Source of the DNA: DATJKD01 sp963834855
Lineage (GTDB): Bacteria > Pseudomonadota > Gammaproteobacteria > Steroidobacterales > Steroidobacteraceae
Length of the DNA: 64,000 bases
Direction: 5' to 3'
NCBI GenBank assembly: GCA_963834855.1
Contig: CAWIDH010000035.1
Location: 124,001-188,000 of the forward strand
A program made the translations under genes and the position numbers. Positions within the stretch are counted from its first letter, which is position 1, and each line of letters opens with the position of its first letter. Below the pieces are notes generated by a model. That model saw only the letters and a program-made list of their open reading frames with translations. It was not told the origin of the DNA and did not search any database. Positions 1-9,595 of this stretch are shown piece after piece.

Positions 1-1291
<1,291 letters not shown>

Positions 1292-1295
<4 letters not shown>

Positions 1296-2125
1296 AGCTC
1301 TGCGGACACGAGGTCGGCATCGATCGGCCGTTCTTCCTGATCGCGGGTCCCTGCGTGGTCGAGAGCGAGGCGCTCGTGATCGACGTGGCGGGGCGGATGC
1401 GCGAGATGACCGCCGAGCTCGGCATCCCCTACATCTTCAAGGCCTCCTACGACAAGGCCAACCGCTCCTCGCGGACGAGCTTCCGCGGCCCGGGCATCGA
1501 GCAGGGGCTCAAGGCGTTGCAGAAAGTCCGTGAGCAGGTCGGCGTGCCGGTGCTGACCGACGTGCACGAGGACACGCCGCTCGCCGAGGTTGCGGAGGTC
1601 GTCGACGTGCTGCAGACGCCGGCCTTCCTGAGCCGGCAGACGAATTTCATCGTCAACACCGCATCGCAGGGCAAGCCGGTCAACATCAAGAAGGGCCAGT
1701 TCCTCTCGCCCTGGGAGATGCGCAACGTGGTCGACAAGGCGCGCTCCACCGGCAACGACCAGATCATGGTCTGCGAGCGCGGCTTCAGTTTCGGCTACAA
1801 CAACCTCGTGACCGACATGCGCTCGCTGTCGGTCATGCGCGAGACCGGCTGCCCGGTCGTGTTCGACGCGACGCATTCGGTGCAGCTGCCGGGCGGGCGC
1901 GGCGACGCCTCGGGCGGGCAGCGCGAGTTCATCCCCGTGCTCGCGCGGGCGGCGATGGCGGCCGGCGTCTCCGGGCTCTTCATGGAGACGCACCCGGATC
2001 CCGAGAAGGCGCTCTCGGACGGACCGAACGCCTGGCCGCTGGATCGAATGCAGTCGCTGCTCGAGCTGCTCAGGACCATCGACGAGGCGGTGAAATCGCG
2101 GCCCTTCGAGGAATCGACGCTGTGA
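1292..2125 (+). CDS. kdsA: 3-deoxy-D-manno-octulosonate 8-phosphate synthase
   Basis: KdsA condenses phosphoenolpyruvate with arabinose 5-phosphate to give KDO-8-phosphate, precursor of the inner-core LPS sugar KDO. The 277-residue length is normal. Family motifs are FLIAGPCVVES near the N-terminus, FKASYDKANRSS, LTDVHE, FLSRQTNF, NIKKGQFLSPW and FDATHSVQLPGG. The ATG overlaps the pyrG stop and the end overlaps the eno GTG, so the three genes are probably co-translated. A longer in-frame reading upstream is only a shadow of pyrG. KdsB for the next KDO step is also in this window, near 50.6 kb. Confidence 0.97.
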
Positions 2126-3420
2126 GCCGGATCACCGATATCCGCGCACGCGAGATCATGGATTCGCGCGGTAACCCGACGGTCGAGGCGGACGTGCACG
2201 TCGAGGGTGGGAGCATGGGCCGCGCCGCGGTCCCCTCGGGCGCGTCCACCGGGACGCGCGAGGCGGTCGAGCTGCGCGACGGCGACAAGTCACGCTACTT
2301 CGGCAAGGGCGTCCGCAACGCGGTAGCGAACGTCAATGGCGCGATCCGCGAGGCCCTGCTCGGGCACGACGTGCTCGACCAGGCGGGCATCGACGCGACG
2401 CTGATCGCGCTCGATGGCACGGAGACCAAGTCGCGCCTCGGCGCCAATGCGCTATTGGCCGTGTCGCTCGCGGCGGCACATGCGGCCGCGCGCGCGAGCG
2501 GGGTCGCCCTGCACCGGCGGCTCGGCGGTTCCGGGCCCAGGCTCATGCCCGTCCCGATGATGAACATCGTCAACGGCGGGGCGCACGCCGACAACAACGT
2601 CGACATCCAGGAGTTCATGGTGCTCCCGGTCGGCGCGCCTTCCTTTGCCGAGGCGCTGCGCATCGGCGCGGAGATCTTCCACACGCTGCGCAAGGTGCTG
2701 CACGAGCGCGGGCTCGCGACCGCGGTCGGCGACGAGGGAGGGTTCGCCCCCGACCTGCCGTCGAACGAGGCGGCGCTCGAGACGATACTCGAGGCGGTGG
2801 AGCGCGCCGGGTACAAGGCCGGCCGCGACGTGTATCTCGGGCTCGACGTCGCGAGCTCCGAGTTCTTCCAGGACGGCATCTACACGCTCGAATCCGAGGA
2901 CCGCAGGTTCACCTCGGCGCAGTTCGCCGACTACCTCGACGGGCTCGCGAGCCGTTATCCGATCCTCACGATCGAGGACGGGATGGCGGAGGGCGACTGG
3001 CAGGGCTGGGCGCTGCTCACCGAGCGGCTCGGCCGGCGCGTGCAACTCGTCGGGGACGACCTGTTCGTCACCAACACCCGGATTCTCAGGGAGGGCATCG
3101 CCCGGAAGGTCGCGAACGCCATCCTCGTCAAGCCGAACCAGATCGGCACGCTGAGCGAGACGCTGGCCGCGATCGACATGGCGGTGGAGGCGGGCTACTG
3201 CGCGGTCGTGTCGCACCGTTCCGGCGAGACCGAGGACGCCACGATCGCCGATATCGCCGTCGGGACCCGCGCGACACAGATCAAGACCGGGTCGCTCTGC
3301 CGCTCCGACCGCGTGGCGAAGTACAACCAGCTGCTGCGGATCGAGGCCGAGCTCGGCGCGCTGGCGAGCTACGCCGGGCGCGATGCCTTCCCGATGCCGC
3401 TGCCGGCGGGCTGCGCGTGA
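2122..3420 (+). CDS. eno: Enolase
   Basis: Enolase interconverts 2-phosphoglycerate and phosphoenolpyruvate in glycolysis and is often part of the RNase E degradosome. The protein is 432 residues, the usual length. It begins with GTG overlapping the kdsA stop (GTGA). Seen in order: MDSRGNPTVEADV, SGASTGTREAVELRDGD, GDEGGFAPDL, the metal-binding LTIEDGMAEGDW region, ILVKPNQIGTLSET with the catalytic Lys, and SHRSGETEDATIADIAVG. PEP made here feeds the KdsA reaction encoded just upstream. Confidence 0.98.
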   Translation: MSRITDIRAREIMDSRGNPTVEADVHVEGGSMGRAAVPSGASTGTREAVELRDGDKSRYFGKGVRNAVANVNGAIREALLGHDVLDQAGIDATLIALDGTETKSRLGANALLAVSLAAAHAAARASGVALHRRLGGSGPRLMPVPMMNIVNGGAHADNNVDIQEFMVLPVGAPSFAEALRIGAEIFHTLRKVLHERGLATAVGDEGGFAPDLPSNEAALETILEAVERAGYKAGRDVYLGLDVASSEFFQDGIYTLESEDRRFTSAQFADYLDGLASRYPILTIEDGMAEGDWQGWALLTERLGRRVQLVGDDLFVTNTRILREGIARKVANAILVKPNQIGTLSETLAAIDMAVEAGYCAVVSHRSGETEDATIADIAVGTRATQIKTGSLCRSDRVAKYNQLLRIEAELGALASYAGRDAFPMPLPAGCA

Positions 3421-3457
3421 CCGGCTCAGCCGTTCGCGGCGCGCACGGCCCCGACTC

Positions 3458-3466
3458 TGCTAATCT
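3458..3466 (+). promoter_or_regulatory. Possible extended -10 for ftsB
   Basis: The 55-base gap between eno and ftsB holds TGC-TAATCT, which fits an extended -10 (TGn plus a TATAAT-like hexamer), ending 9 bases before the ftsB ATG. No -35 box is clear. If it is used, the ftsB message would have almost no leader. Weak evidence. Confidence 0.25.
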
Positions 3467-3475
3467 TCCGCGCCA

Positions 3476-3814
3476 ATGACGATCCGCATCGTTGCCGGCC
3501 TGCTGCTCGTGGCGCTCCTCGCGTTGCAGTACCGGCTCTGGCTCTCCGGCAACGGCATGCGCGAGGTGTGGCGCCTCGAACAGGCGATCGAGGCGCAGCG
3601 GAAGGAGAACGACGGCCTGGCGCAGCGCAACCGCGCGCTTGCCGCAGAAGTGCGCGACCTGAAGGAAGGCCACGCGGCGCTCGAGGAGCGCGCGCGGACG
3701 GATCTCGGCATGATCGGTGCGAACGAGACGTTCTACCAGGTCGTGCCGCCCGAGACGTCGAACTCGCCGGCCCCCGCGTCGTCGCAGAGAACGGCACAGG
3801 CCGAGCGGCAATGA
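3476..3814 (+). CDS. ftsB: Cell division protein FtsB
   Basis: FtsB is a small bitopic inner-membrane protein that joins FtsL and FtsQ at the division site. The 112-residue product has a short cytoplasmic start, one transmembrane helix (about residues 5-21, LLLVALLALQYRLWLSG), then a coiled coil (about 28-70) and the family segment ERARTDLGMIGANETFYQVV. Its place between eno and ispD is the usual gammaproteobacterial one. The stop overlaps the ispD ATG. Confidence 0.92.
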   Translation: MTIRIVAGLLLVALLALQYRLWLSGNGMREVWRLEQAIEAQRKENDGLAQRNRALAAEVRDLKEGHAALEERARTDLGMIGANETFYQVVPPETSNSPAPASSQRTAQAERQ

Positions 3815-4512
3815 CGGATGCTGCACGGCGCTGGGCCGTCCTGCCTGCGGCCGGACGCGGCGACCGGTTCGGCGCGGGCACCCCTAAGCAGTACCGGAAG
3901 CTGCACGGCCGGGCGGTGCTGTCGTGGGCTATCCTCTCCCTGCTCGAGGACCGGTCGATCCGCGGCGTCGTCGTCGCGATCGCCGCCGGCGACCGGCGAT
4001 TCCGTCGGTTGCCGGAAGCGCGCGACTCCCGCGTGCGATCGTGCATCGGTGGCGCGCGCCGGGAGCTGTCGGTCGCCCAGGCGCTCGAGAGCCTCTCCGG
4101 CGAGGCCCGCGACGGCGACTGGGTGCTGGTCCACGATGCCGCGCGTCCCTGCCTGCACCGCGACGATCTGCGCCGGCTCCTCGCGCGCGCGGGGCGTGAC
4201 GCCGCGGGCGGGCTCCTCGCGGTGCCGGTGGGCGATACGCTGAAGCGAGCTGCGCCCGACGGGCGGGTCGGAGGCACGGTCGCGCGGGCGGGCCTGTGGC
4301 GCGCGCTGACGCCGCAGCTCTTTCGCTATGGCGTGCTGCGACGCGCGCTCGCGCTGTGCCTGGCGCACGGGCGCGAGGTGACCGACGAGGCCTCGGCGGT
4401 CGAGGCGCTGGGGCTCAAGCCCCTGCTGGTGCCGGGCCGGGGCGACAACGTCAAGGTGACGCGCCCGGAGGACCTCGCGCTCGCCGCCGCGGTCCTCGCA
4501 GCGAGGCGCTGA
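3811..4512 (+). CDS. ispD: 2-C-methyl-D-erythritol 4-phosphate cytidylyltransferase
   Basis: IspD couples methylerythritol 4-phosphate to CTP in the non-mevalonate isoprenoid pathway. The ATG overlapping the ftsB stop gives 233 residues, normal for the family. The nucleotide-binding loop is AVLPAAGRGDRFGAGTPKQY with the conserved Arg and Lys; later blocks are LVHDAARPC and PQLFRYGVL, followed by VTDEASAVEALG and GDNVKVTRPEDL. IspF, two steps on, follows after 3 bases. Secure. Confidence 0.96.
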   Translation: MTDAARRWAVLPAAGRGDRFGAGTPKQYRKLHGRAVLSWAILSLLEDRSIRGVVVAIAAGDRRFRRLPEARDSRVRSCIGGARRELSVAQALESLSGEARDGDWVLVHDAARPCLHRDDLRRLLARAGRDAAGGLLAVPVGDTLKRAAPDGRVGGTVARAGLWRALTPQLFRYGVLRRALALCLAHGREVTDEASAVEALGLKPLLVPGRGDNVKVTRPEDLALAAAVLAARR

Positions 4513-4515
4513 GGC

Positions 4516-5007
4516 ATGCGCATCGGTCACGGATACGACGTACACGCCTTCGGGCCGGGGGACCACGTGACGCTGGGCGGGGTGCGCGTGGCGCATGCGC
4601 GGGGCGTCATTGCACATTCGGACGGGGACGTGCTGCTGCACGCCCTGTGCGACGCGCTGTTTGGCGCAATGGGCATGGGCGACATCGGCCGGCACTTTCC
4701 CGACAGCGATCCGCAATGGAAGGGTGCGGACAGCCGCAGGTTCCTGCGTCATTGCGCCTCGCTGCTGCGCTCGCGCGGGTGGCGCCTCGTCAATGCGGAC
4801 CTGACGCTGCTCGCCGAGGCTCCGCGGCTTGGTTCCCACCGCACCGCGATACGCAGCAACATTGCCGCGGATCTCGGTGTGGACCCCGAGCGCATCAACG
4901 TCAAGGCCACGACCTGCGAGGGCCTGGGCGCTCTCGGCCGGGCGGAGGGCCTGGCCTGTCACGCAGTCGTGCTGTTGTCGCGCGCGGACGCGGCGCCCGC
5001 ATCCTGA
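4516..5007 (+). CDS. ispF: 2-C-methyl-D-erythritol 2,4-cyclodiphosphate synthase
   Basis: IspF cyclises CDP-methylerythritol 2-phosphate, releasing CMP. The 163-residue protein shows the zinc site GHGYDVHAF (Asp and His), the partner block IAHSDGDVLLHALCDALFGA, then GDIGRHFPDSD and the C-terminal NVKATTCEGLGALGRAEGLA. Three bases separate it from ispD, and truD begins three bases after its stop, so ftsB-ispD-ispF-truD reads as one operon. Confidence 0.97.
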   Translation: MRIGHGYDVHAFGPGDHVTLGGVRVAHARGVIAHSDGDVLLHALCDALFGAMGMGDIGRHFPDSDPQWKGADSRRFLRHCASLLRSRGWRLVNADLTLLAEAPRLGSHRTAIRSNIAADLGVDPERINVKATTCEGLGALGRAEGLACHAVVLLSRADAAPAS

Positions 5008-5010
5008 GCC

Positions 5011-6054
5011 TTGAACGCGCTGCCGCTCGCCTGGGGCCCGCCGCCGGCGCGCGGCCGCATCCGCGTAGAACCCGAGGACTTCGAGGTCGACGAGTTGCTT
5101 GGCTTCCGGGCGGACGGCGAAGGCAGCCACCTGCTGCTGCTCGTCGAGAAACGGCTCGCCAACACCGGATGGGTGGCTTCCGAGCTCGCGCGCGCGGCGG
5201 GCATGGCGTCCCGCGATGTCGGCTTCAGCGGGCACAAGGACCGGGTGGCCGTCACGCGCCAGCATTTCAGCCTGCCCGCGTCCGCGGCGACACCAGGCAC
5301 GGGTTGGGTCGGATTCGAGGGCGAGGGCTTCCGTGTGCTCGCGGCAGCGTCGCACGGACGGAAGCTGCGCATCGGCTCGCATCGTTCGAACCGCTTCCGC
5401 ATCCGCGTGCGCGACCTCGAGGGCGACGCGGTGGGGATCTCGCGCCGGCTCGAGGAGATTGCGCGCGGCGGCGTGCCGAACTACTTCGGGCCGCAGCGCT
5501 TCGGGCGTGGCGGCGCGAACCTGAGATCGGCCCGCGACTGGGCGGACGGGGGCCCGCCGCCGCGCAATCGCGGGGCGCGTGGCTTCGCGCTGTCCGCGGC
5601 GCGAAGCCGGCTCTTCAATCTCCTGCTCGCGAGTCGCGTCGAGCGCGGCGACTGGGGTCGCCTGCAGCCGGGCGATGCGGCCATGCTGGACGGCCGGCGA
5701 AGCTGGTTTCCCGTGGCGACCGTCGACGCGACGCTCGTCGCGCGCGGCACAGCGCTCGATCTGCATCCCAGCGGCCCGATGCATGGTCGCGGCGAGCCAC
5801 CCGTCGCCGGCGCGATCGCGGCGCTCGAGCGCGAGGCGGCGGAGGCGGAGCCCCGACTCGCCGCGCTGCTTGCATCACAGGGCCTGTCCCACGAGCGCAG
5901 GAGCCTGCGTGTCCCCGTGCGCTCACTCACCTCCCGCTTCACCGACGGCGGACTCGAAATCGGCTTCGAGCTGCCGCGCGGCGCGTACGCCACGGCGGTG
6001 CTTCACGAACTGCTCGAAGATGCGTGGGACGAGCGCGAGAGTGGCGAGGACTGA
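5011..6054 (+). CDS. truD: tRNA pseudouridine(13) synthase TruD
   Basis: TruD isomerises uridine 13 of tRNA-Glu. The 347-residue product starts at a TTG three bases after ispF; the first motif, VEPEDFEVDELLGF, begins about residue 18, so no better start is needed. The catalytic block is FSGHKDRVAVTRQHFS, with the nucleophilic Asp in the KDR triplet, followed by NRFRIRVRD and VPNYFGPQRFGRGG of the TRUD insertion domain. It ends four bases from the convergent smr gene. Confidence 0.95.
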   Translation: MNALPLAWGPPPARGRIRVEPEDFEVDELLGFRADGEGSHLLLLVEKRLANTGWVASELARAAGMASRDVGFSGHKDRVAVTRQHFSLPASAATPGTGWVGFEGEGFRVLAAASHGRKLRIGSHRSNRFRIRVRDLEGDAVGISRRLEEIARGGVPNYFGPQRFGRGGANLRSARDWADGGPPPRNRGARGFALSAARSRLFNLLLASRVERGDWGRLQPGDAAMLDGRRSWFPVATVDATLVARGTALDLHPSGPMHGRGEPPVAGAIAALEREAAEAEPRLAALLASQGLSHERRSLRVPVRSLTSRFTDGGLEIGFELPRGAYATAVLHELLEDAWDERESGED

Positions 6055-6058
6055 TCGA

Positions 6059-6601
6059 TCAACCGGCGCCGCCCCGGCGCTGTGCGAGCAGGACGTACAC
6101 CGCGCCGGTCCCGCCGTCGACCGGGCGCGCGGAGGCGAATGCCGCGACCGACTGCATGCGACGCAGCCAGTGATCCACGGCGCGCTTGATCACCGGGCCG
6201 CGCGCGCCCGAGCGCCGTCCCTTGCCGTGGATCACCCGCACGCAGGTGAGCCCGCGTCCTGCGGATTCGGCGACGAATTCGCGCAACGCTGCATGCGCCG
6301 CCTCGCGCCCGAGGCCATGCAGGTCGATCTCCGCCTGCACGGCGTACTGACCGCGACGCAAGCGGCGCAACGCGGCGCGCGACGCGCCTCCACGCGAGAA
6401 GGCGAGCTCGTCACCCGACTCGAGCATCCCCGGGTCCGCCGGCGCCGCGAGCGTCTCGCGCAGCACCGCCGCGCGCTCCGCGCGCGTGAAGTTCGCGGCC
6501 GCACGCGGCCTGGGCAGTGCCGGTCGCGCCGCGCGGTCCTTGAGCGGTCGTACGTCGCGCACGTACGAGCGAAAGATATCGTCGTCGTCCTTGGGGTTCA
6601 T
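6059..6601 (-). CDS. Smr-domain protein (SmrA/YdaL-like)
   Basis: The product of about 180 residues has an N-terminal charged region (MNPKDDDDIFRSYVRDVRPL) and a C-terminal Smr domain, the small domain first seen in MutS2 that has nuclease or DNA-binding activity. The signatures are EIDLHGLGREAAHAALREF, RVIHGKGRRS and GGTGAVYVLL. I use the ATG at 6601, because the family-like start MNPKDDDD lies there and a -10-like site lies just upstream; a start at 6667 would add 22 residues. It lies antisense between truD and surE. The cellular substrate is unknown. Confidence 0.85.
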   Translation of the reverse strand: MNPKDDDDIFRSYVRDVRPLKDRAARPALPRPRAAANFTRAERAAVLRETLAAPADPGMLESGDELAFSRGGASRAALRRLRRGQYAVQAEIDLHGLGREAAHAALREFVAESAGRGLTCVRVIHGKGRRSGARGPVIKRAVDHWLRRMQSVAAFASARPVDGGTGAVYVLLAQRRGGAG

Positions 6602-6643
6602 CAGCGGCTCGACGTCTCGGCTTCCGGCGATCCGGACGATTCC

Positions 6644-6671
6644 AGTATAGTTGCGCCGCATTCGCATCCAA
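6644..6671 (-). promoter_or_regulatory. Possible promoter for the smr gene
   Basis: On the minus strand TATACT (bases 6649-6644, five of six matches to TATAAT) lies 16 bases after TTGGAT (bases 6671-6666, weak -35). A start of transcription near 6637 would leave a leader of about 35 bases before the ATG at 6601. The same bases read TATAGT on the plus strand and could also serve surE. Confidence 0.3.
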
Positions 6672-6714
6672 CCCCCGGGATCCGGGGCCCGTGGAGTTCC
6701 GCCCGGTTCCTCGC

Positions 6715-7467
6715 GTGAGAATCCTGGTCAGCAATGACGACGGCTACCGTGCCGACGGCCTCAAGGCGCTGGTCGACGCGCTCGTACCTCTCGCCGAGAT
6801 CACGGTCGTGGCGCCCGATCGAAATCGCAGCGGGGCGAGCAACTCGCTCACGCTCGACCTCCCGCTGCGCGTCCACCGCCACGGCGAGCGCATGTTCCAC
6901 GTCGAGGGCACGCCCACCGACTGCGTGCACCTCGCGATAACGGGTCTGTTCGACTACGACCACGACATGGTCGTGTCCGGCATAAATGACGGTGCGAACC
7001 TGGGGGACGACGTTCTGTACTCGGGCACCGTGGCCGCCGCGATCGAAGGACGCTTCCTCGGGCTGCCGGCCATGGCCGTCTCGCTGGTACTCCGGCAGGG
7101 TCGCAATTTCCAGACCGCTGCGCGCGTCGCCGCAGAGCTCGTGATGCGGGTGACGCGCACGCCGCTGCACGCCTCGATGATCCTCAACGTCAACGTGCCG
7201 GACCTGCCGTACGAGGAGCTGCGCGGTTTCCGCGCCACGCGCCTCGGCCATCGACATCAATCGGAGCCGGTGGTGAAGAGCGCGGATCCGCGCGGCCGTC
7301 CCGTCTACTGGATCGGTCCGGCGGGCGAGGGCGCGGACGCGGGCGAGGGGACGGACTTCAACGCCATCGCGAGCGGGTTCGTGTCGGTCACCCCGTTGCA
7401 GGTGGACCTGACCCGCCACTCGTCGCTGGCCGACCTGGACGAATGGCTGCGCGGGCGCGCACCTTGA
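6715..7467 (+). CDS. surE: 5'/3'-nucleotidase SurE
   Basis: SurE is a metal-dependent survival nucleotidase that removes phosphate from nucleoside monophosphates. The GTG at 6715 gives a 250-residue protein starting RILVSNDDGYRADGLKAL, which matches the family N-terminus; the GTG at 6691 would add 8 residues without homology. Metal ligands are the Asp pair in SNDDG and the Asn in VSGINDGANLGDDVLYSGTV; GASNSLTLD is also typical. It is followed by pcm, as in many Gammaproteobacteria. Confidence 0.96.
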   Translation: MRILVSNDDGYRADGLKALVDALVPLAEITVVAPDRNRSGASNSLTLDLPLRVHRHGERMFHVEGTPTDCVHLAITGLFDYDHDMVVSGINDGANLGDDVLYSGTVAAAIEGRFLGLPAMAVSLVLRQGRNFQTAARVAAELVMRVTRTPLHASMILNVNVPDLPYEELRGFRATRLGHRHQSEPVVKSADPRGRPVYWIGPAGEGADAGEGTDFNAIASGFVSVTPLQVDLTRHSSLADLDEWLRGRAP

Positions 7468-7475
7468 GAACGGCA

Positions 7476-8138
7476 ATGAGCGATTCGCGGGTCTCGGGCA
7501 TCGGCATGACTTCGGCGCGCACGCGTGAGCGGCTCATCACGCGGCTGCGCGAAGCCGGGATCGCGGATCCGCAGGTCCTCGACCGCATCCGCAGCGTGCC
7601 GCGCCACCTTTTCGTCGACGAGGCGCTGGCGAGTCGCGCCTACGAGGACACGGCGCTGCCGCTCGGGCACGGACAGACCATCTCGCAGCCCTATATCGTC
7701 GCGCGGATGACCGAGGCGCTGATCGAGGGCGGCGCGCCGCGCAAGGTGCTCGAGATCGGCACGGGTTGCGGGTACCAGACCGCGGTGCTCGCCCCGCTCG
7801 TGGTCACGCTCTACAGCGTGGAGCGCATCGCCGCGCTGCAGCAGCGCGCTCGCCGGGTGCTCCGTGATCTCAAGATCCGCAACGTACACATGCGGCACGG
7901 CGACGGGTTCGAGGGCTGGCAGGCGTACGCGCCCTACGACGGGATCCTCGTGGCGGCTGCCGCGCATTCCGTCCCGCCGGCGCTGCTCGAGCAGCTCGCG
8001 CCGGGTGGACGGCTCGTCATCCCGGTGGGGCCGGAGCGCGAGCAGCAGCTGATGCGGGTCACGCGTCGCGGCGACACGTTCGAGCGCGAGCCGCTGGGCG
8101 CAGTGATGTTCGTCCCGCTGCTCGCGGGGATCTCGTGA
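7476..8138 (+). CDS. pcm: Protein-L-isoaspartate O-methyltransferase
   Basis: Pcm methylates isoaspartyl residues with S-adenosylmethionine to start their repair. I choose the ATG at 7476 (220 residues), eight bases after surE; the ATG at 7443 overlaps surE and adds no family sequence. Visible are RHLFVDEAL, LPLGHGQTISQPYIVARM, the SAM site VLEIGTGCGYQTAVLA and RHGDGFEGW. It ends six bases from the convergent Mth938-domain gene. The nlpD-rpoS genes that follow pcm in enterics and pseudomonads are not here. Confidence 0.96.
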   Translation: MSDSRVSGIGMTSARTRERLITRLREAGIADPQVLDRIRSVPRHLFVDEALASRAYEDTALPLGHGQTISQPYIVARMTEALIEGGAPRKVLEIGTGCGYQTAVLAPLVVTLYSVERIAALQQRARRVLRDLKIRNVHMRHGDGFEGWQAYAPYDGILVAAAAHSVPPALLEQLAPGGRLVIPVGPEREQQLMRVTRRGDTFEREPLGAVMFVPLLAGIS

Positions 8139-8143
8139 CGCGC

Positions 8144-8521
8144 TCAGTCTCGACCGGGCATCAGCGCGGCGACGACCACACGCCCCTCCGACAACATCAC
8201 GTTGTACGTGCGGCAGGCTGCGCCCGTGGTCATGACTTCGAATCCGATCCTTGAGCGGTAGAAGTAGGCCAACAGCTCGGCGCGGGGGAACACCTGCCGC
8301 GCGCCGCTGCCGATCAGGAGCACTTCCGGCGAGAGCGCGAACGCGGGCTCGAGATCGGCGACCTCGAGCTCGCTCATATCTCGCGGTCGCCAGTTTTCGA
8401 TCAGCGTCGAGGCGCTTACGATCACGCTTCCCGTGCAGTCGCGCGTACCGATGCGAAAGCCCTCGGCCGAGTAGCCGCGAATCAGGTTCGCCGCAGTCGG
8501 AGCATCGACCGTGAGTTTCAT
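8144..8521 (-). CDS. Mth938/DUF498-domain protein
   Basis: A 125-residue cytosolic protein of the Mth938-like (DUF498/598) family, related to mitochondrial complex I assembly factor NDUFAF3; bacterial function is not established. Family-like segments are AEGFRIGTRDCTGSVIVS near the start, then SPEVLLIGSGARQVFP and FEVMTTGAACRTYNVMLSEG. The ATG at 8521 is the first that gives family sequence. It is transcribed away from the RpfE-like gene with a 63-base gap and converges on pcm. Confidence 0.85.
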   Translation of the reverse strand: MKLTVDAPTAANLIRGYSAEGFRIGTRDCTGSVIVSASTLIENWRPRDMSELEVADLEPAFALSPEVLLIGSGARQVFPRAELLAYFYRSRIGFEVMTTGAACRTYNVMLSEGRVVVAALMPGRD

Positions 8522-8584
8522 GGCCTTAACATACTGGATGATGCTGCGTCGGTCATACCGGTCGGCCGACGGCGGGGTTGCCGC

Positions 8585-9595
8585 TTGACGGGTGCGCCGC
8601 GCGTCGTGCTCGCCCTCCCGGCGTTCCGCGCGGCGTTGCGATCCGCAGCCGACGGCGCGGCCGGGTTGCCGCGCCTGGCGGCCGTCGAGTGGCTGGTGTC
8701 GCGCGGACGGCGGGGCGCGGCATGGACCGACGGCTGGCGGGAGTGGCTGCTCGGTCACACCGAAATCGGCGCACTTGCCTTGCAGCGCTGGCCGGCGGGC
8801 GCATCGGTGCGCGCGCTCGCCACGGGGCGGCGCGCGGAGGGCTGCTGGGCCTGCGCCGAGCCCGTGCACCTGCTGACCGGTCTCGACCACCTGCGACTGG
8901 CGCCGCGATCGAGCCTGGACCTGACCGCGGAGGAAGGACAGGCGCTGGTGCAGTCGCTCCGCGAGCCACTCGGGGAAAGCGGATTCGCGCTGCACGGCGC
9001 CGACCTGCCTCCGTGGTCGCTCGCCTGCGATCCCGCCGTCGAGTGCGATGCGGTCGAGCCGGCGCTCGCCGAGGGACACGACATCCGGGAGTGGCTCCCC
9101 GGAGGCCGCGACGGCGCGCGGGTGCGCAAGCTGATCAACGAGCTGCAGATGTGGCTCCATGAACATCCGGTCAACGCGCGCCGGGCCGAGCGGGGCGCGC
9201 TGCCCATCAACTCGCTCTGGCTGTGGGGGTTCGGTGAGGCGGAGGAGGCAGCATCCGCCGCGGAGCTTCCGAGCCTGCATTGCGACGACGCCTGGCTCAT
9301 GGGGCTCTGGCGCCTCAACGGCGGCGAGCCCGGGTCGCTTGCCACGGCAGGATCTGCGATGCAGGCTGCCGGCGCAGCCGACCTGCTGGTTGCATCGACG
9401 ACCGCAAGCGAGGATCCGCTCGCAAGCCTCCGCGAGTGGGAGTCACGGCTGTGCGAGCCTCTCGCAGCGGCGGTGCGTTCGGGACGCGTCGCGGAAGCGA
9501 CGGTGCTCCTCGGCGACACACCCGTCTCGATCACGCACCGATCGCGCCTCGCCGTCTGGCGGCGCCCGCGTGCGTTGACGGAAGTCCTGGCATGA
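8585..9595 (+). CDS. RpfE-like protein (phosphoglycerate mutase-like annotation in relatives)
   Basis: The 336-residue product has the hallmark PINSLWLWGFGEAEE near residue 207 and a preceding run of Leu/Trp-rich sequence (LLTGLDHLRLAPRSSLDL). These features, and the place directly before recJ, recall RpfE of Xanthomonas and related proteins sometimes labelled phosphoglycerate mutase. No catalytic motif of a true mutase can be pointed out, so the biochemical role is open. The TTG start at 8585 is uncertain, with no strong ribosome site. The stop overlaps the recJ ATG, so translation is probably coupled. Confidence 0.7.
   Translation: MTGAPRVVLALPAFRAALRSAADGAAGLPRLAAVEWLVSRGRRGAAWTDGWREWLLGHTEIGALALQRWPAGASVRALATGRRAEGCWACAEPVHLLTGLDHLRLAPRSSLDLTAEEGQALVQSLREPLGESGFALHGADLPPWSLACDPAVECDAVEPALAEGHDIREWLPGGRDGARVRKLINELQMWLHEHPVNARRAERGALPINSLWLWGFGEAEEAASAAELPSLHCDDAWLMGLWRLNGGEPGSLATAGSAMQAAGAADLLVASTTASEDPLASLREWESRLCEPLAAAVRSGRVAEATVLLGDTPVSITHRSRLAVWRRPRALTEVLA

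Noticed and set aside
3733..5784. Minus-strand open frame of 683 codons
   Set aside because: Opposite ispD, ispF and truD, which carry complete catalytic motifs; no domain in the antisense reading.
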